From positions 1-7,923 of the forward strand of contig JAKSBB010000627.1 of the NCBI GenBank assembly GCA_022361315.1: 7,923 nt of DNA, in the 5' to 3' direction. Made by a program: the position numbers and the translations under genes. The stretch is from Desulfobacterales bacterium. Lineage in GTDB: Bacteria; Desulfobacterota; Desulfobacteria; Desulfobacterales; Desulfobacteraceae. The notes below the pieces were generated by a model. The model searched no databases, was not told the DNA's origin, and saw only the letters and a program-made list of their open reading frames with translations. Shown piece after piece: positions 5,958-7,923 of the stretch (positions are counted from its first letter, which is position 1; each line of letters starts with the position of its first letter).

Positions 5958-7280
5958 TTATCCGGAAATTTTTTCCTCAAACGCGGTATCGGGAAACAGG
6001 CACAAGGGGCATACCTCGGGTGGCGTATCACCATGGTGAACATGGCCGCACATCCGGCATCGCCAGGTACCGTTGCCGGAACCTTCAGTCCTTTCCCCCG
6101 GCAGCGGCAAATCTGCCAGGGCCGGCATCACCGGCGAATAACCGTTCAGGGCATGTCCGGACAGGATCACCCGCTGGATCTCACTGGTGCCTTCGTAAAT
6201 ACGGAACAGGCGGATATCGCGAAGAAGCTTTTCAATGGGGAACATCCGGGTATACCCGAACCCGCCGAAAATCTGTAAGGCCTCGTCAGCCACCTCCCAG
6301 GCAGCCTCCGTGGCATACATCTTAGCCACGGAGGCGGAGATGGTTCCGTCGGGCAGGTTATCCGCCTCCCAGGATGCTTTACGTACCAAAAGGCGTGAGG
6401 TTTCCACCTTTTGGAACATTTCTGCGATTTTAAACTGAAGCGCCTGGAAATTGGCGATTTTTGTGCCGAAGGCCTTCCGTTTTTTCACATAGTCAATGGC
6501 GAATTCCATGGCGGATCTGGCAGCTCCCACGGCAAAGGCACCGATCACCGGCCGGGTCCGCGCAAAAGTTCTCATGGCCAGCACAAATCCCTTGCCGGGC
6601 TCGGCAATCACGTTTTTGGCCGGAACACGGACATTTTTAAATGACAGGGCAGCCGTGTTGGAGCCCCGCTGGCCGAGTTTGGGAATATGCGCACCGGTGC
6701 TCACCCCTTCCCACTCTCTTTCCACCACAAAAGCGGCGATACCGTCATGTTTTTTTGACGGGTCCACCGTGGCGAACACCGTCATATAATCGGCAATTCC
6801 CGCATTGGTTATCCAGAATTTACTGCCGTTGAGAATATAGTCCCCCCCTGTTTTTTCCGCCCGGCAGCGGATACCTGCCACATCAGACCCCAGAATCGCC
6901 TCGGAGGTGGCAAAACAGATAAATTTGCCCTCATTGAGTATTGCGGACAGGTATTTCTTTTTAGCGGCGTCATTGTCCGACAGTATAATCGGCTCCATAC
7001 CCAGGGAGTTGTCAAACACCGACGTGGCGATACCCGGGCAGGCCGCAGCCAGCTCTTCGGTGATGATGGACGCTTCCACAATGCCATGCCCTTTTCCCCC
7101 GAAAGCTTTCGGGATGTCTGTATTCATCAACCCGGCATCAAAGGCTTTTTTCAGGACAGTTGTGGGCAGTTCGTCTTTTTGATCGTATTCCCAGGCAATG
7201 GGAAGTATCTCTTTACGTGCGAAGTCCCGTGCACTTTCCCGAATTCTTTTCTGTTCGTCAGACAACTGAAAAGACAGCAT
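5958..7280 (-). CDS. Acyl-CoA dehydrogenase with fused C-terminal rubrerythrin-type rubredoxin domain
   Basis: A 440-aa flavoprotein expected to catalyse alpha,beta-dehydrogenation of an acyl-CoA thioester in the cytoplasm. Residues 1 to about 378 are a full acyl-CoA dehydrogenase of medium/short-chain type. They include the FAD-region motif SEAILGSD (126-133, a variant of TEPxAGSD), FWITNAG (155-161), ARTRPV (240-245), QIFGGFGYTR (336-345) and RDIRLFRIYEGTSEIQR (354-370), where Glu363 aligns with the catalytic glutamate of MCAD. A Pro/Gly-rich linker (381-403) leads to a rubredoxin-like knuckle with Cys408, Cys411, Cys424 and Cys427 (TWRCRMCGHVHHG, PPEVCPLC) that should bind Fe or Zn. Ordinary family members end near residue 380. 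The start is supported by AAGGAG (complement of 7288-7293), 7 nt from the ATG. It follows the HAD gene by 46 bp on the same strand. Chain-length specificity is not evident, and no ETF genes are in the window. Confidence 0.93.
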   Translation of the reverse strand: MLSFQLSDEQKRIRESARDFARKEILPIAWEYDQKDELPTTVLKKAFDAGLMNTDIPKAFGGKGHGIVEASIITEELAAACPGIATSVFDNSLGMEPIILSDNDAAKKKYLSAILNEGKFICFATSEAILGSDVAGIRCRAEKTGGDYILNGSKFWITNAGIADYMTVFATVDPSKKHDGIAAFVVEREWEGVSTGAHIPKLGQRGSNTAALSFKNVRVPAKNVIAEPGKGFVLAMRTFARTRPVIGAFAVGAARSAMEFAIDYVKKRKAFGTKIANFQALQFKIAEMFQKVETSRLLVRKASWEADNLPDGTISASVAKMYATEAAWEVADEALQIFGGFGYTRMFPIEKLLRDIRLFRIYEGTSEIQRVILSGHALNGYSPVMPALADLPLPGERTEGSGNGTWRCRMCGHVHHGDTPPEVCPLCLFPDTAFEEKISG

Positions 7281-7316
7281 GGCATCACTCCTTACATGTC
7301 ACTTTATCGGATGGCA

Positions 7317-7338
7317 AGCACCCTACCTATGGGGTGCT
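7317..7338 (-). repeat. Hairpin spanning the HAD stop codon
   Basis: AGCACCC (7317-7323) and GGGTGCT (7332-7338) form a 7-bp stem with an 8-nt loop containing the HAD TAG stop codon (complement of 7327-7329). No T-rich tract follows on the minus strand, so it does not look like a full terminator. It could be a processing or attenuation element between the HAD gene and the dehydrogenase, or chance. Confidence 0.4.
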
Positions 7339-7923
7339 GTAAATCAAATCATTTAATGAGATGATCTCCGGTACTTTTACATCTTTGCCGGCCAGGGTTC
7401 TATTAAGCCAGATTCCAGTCATACCCGCATCCATAGCTGCTTTTGCCCCGGTTAATATCTTATCACCCACATACCAGCATTGGGAGACTTCCATACCCGC
7501 CTGTTCGGCAGCGTTCAGAAAGATCCTCAGATCAGGCTTACATATGCCCACATCCCCGGAGATGATTATGGTTTCAAAGTATTTGTCGATACCAGTTTTA
7601 GAGAGCTTGAGTCGCTGCTGCACCGTATCGCCGTTTGAAATAATCCCCTTGGGTACATCTTTGTATTTCGCAAGCATAGGGAGCACATCATAGTAGAGCT
7701 GCCAGTTTTCCTCGTAGACGGCAAGGTAGTCATTCAATATGGCGTCAATTTCACTTTCACCGGAAGTATTTTTGAAAATGGCTTTAACGCCTTCCCTCTG
7801 CCGCTGCTTAAAGGAAAGCTTACCGTCCGTATGTTCTTGGTAAACACCCCCGGCATTTTCTTTCCAGATATTGGGAAATTCCTCTTCGGAATATAAACCC
7901 CGCAATGATCTGTTTTGAGCATA
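7327..7923 (-). CDS. HAD-superfamily hydrolase (class I), N-terminus beyond the right edge
   Basis: The frame is open to the window edge, giving 198 visible residues; a TTG at 7903-7905 is not the start because upstream codons continue in frame, and the nucleophile motif DxDxT expected near the N-terminus is not yet reached. Numbering from that TTG, the visible part has a helical cap region (about 1-75), motif II in GIISNGD (87-93), motif III Lys in GICKPDLRIF (120-129), and motif IV in YVGDKILTGAKAA (145-157). The GD of motif IV is kept, but the usual second Asp (GDxxxxD) is Gly153. The layout fits haloacid-dehalogenase/phosphatase-like subfamily IA enzymes that hydrolyse small phosphorylated metabolites; the substrate is unknown. 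The following acyl-CoA dehydrogenase on the same strand starts 46 bp after its stop, so co-transcription is likely. Confidence 0.85.
   Translation of the reverse strand, partial: YAQNRSLRGLYSEEEFPNIWKENAGGVYQEHTDGKLSFKQRQREGVKAIFKNTSGESEIDAILNDYLAVYEENWQLYYDVLPMLAKYKDVPKGIISNGDTVQQRLKLSKTGIDKYFETIIISGDVGICKPDLRIFLNAAEQAGMEVSQCWYVGDKILTGAKAAMDAGMTGIWLNRTLAGKDVKVPEIISLNDLIYSTP

Noticed and set aside
5885..6325. Plus-strand 146-aa frame over the 3' end of the acyl-CoA dehydrogenase gene
   Set aside because: Antisense to the conserved acyl-CoA dehydrogenase and rubredoxin motifs; Arg/Pro-rich translation without a domain.

Overview
The window looks like chromosomal DNA from an anaerobic, exosortase-bearing Gram-negative bacterium, most likely a Desulfobacterota (Desulfobacterales-type) sulfate reducer. 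This rests on the combination of a PEP-CTERM surface protein, a chemoreceptor whose tandem four-helix sensor modules carry YRHPF and LFRDW motifs, an acyl-CoA dehydrogenase carrying a rubrerythrin-type rubredoxin module, and base composition near or slightly above 50% GC. The taxon is an inference from gene content; no rRNA or other marker is present.

Layout. Positions 1-1734 (+) hold the C-terminal part of a bacterial SNF2-family helicase/translocase that enters from the left edge. A 141-bp AT-rich gap with inverted repeats and a candidate promoter leads to a 219-aa secreted PEP-CTERM protein (1876-2535, +). This gene converges on a minus-strand block, and a strong hairpin at 2541-2566 separates the two. 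Read in its own direction, the minus-strand block runs from the right edge: a partial HAD-family hydrolase (7327-7923), 46 bp, an acyl-CoA dehydrogenase with a C-terminal rubredoxin-like domain (5958-7280), a 315-bp gap holding a potentially structured leader, a 679-aa methyl-accepting chemotaxis protein (3603-5642), 17 bp, and a 339-aa SAM-dependent O-methyltransferase-like protein (2566-3585).

How the genes may work together. The chemoreceptor and the methyltransferase are almost certainly one transcription unit; the methyltransferase is a small-molecule type and not CheR. The HAD gene and the acyl-CoA dehydrogenase are probably co-transcribed too. No terminator was seen between the dehydrogenase and the receptor, so read-through of the whole minus block to the hairpin at 2541-2566 is possible. 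The helicase and the PEP-CTERM gene show no evident functional link to the rest.

No CRISPR array, tRNA, rRNA, insertion sequence, integrase or phage gene was recognised. No complete new system is evident. The points most worth following are the dehydrogenase-rubredoxin fusion, the indel-free duplication of the receptor sensor domain, the receptor/O-methyltransferase pairing, and the inverted repeats in the receptor leader.
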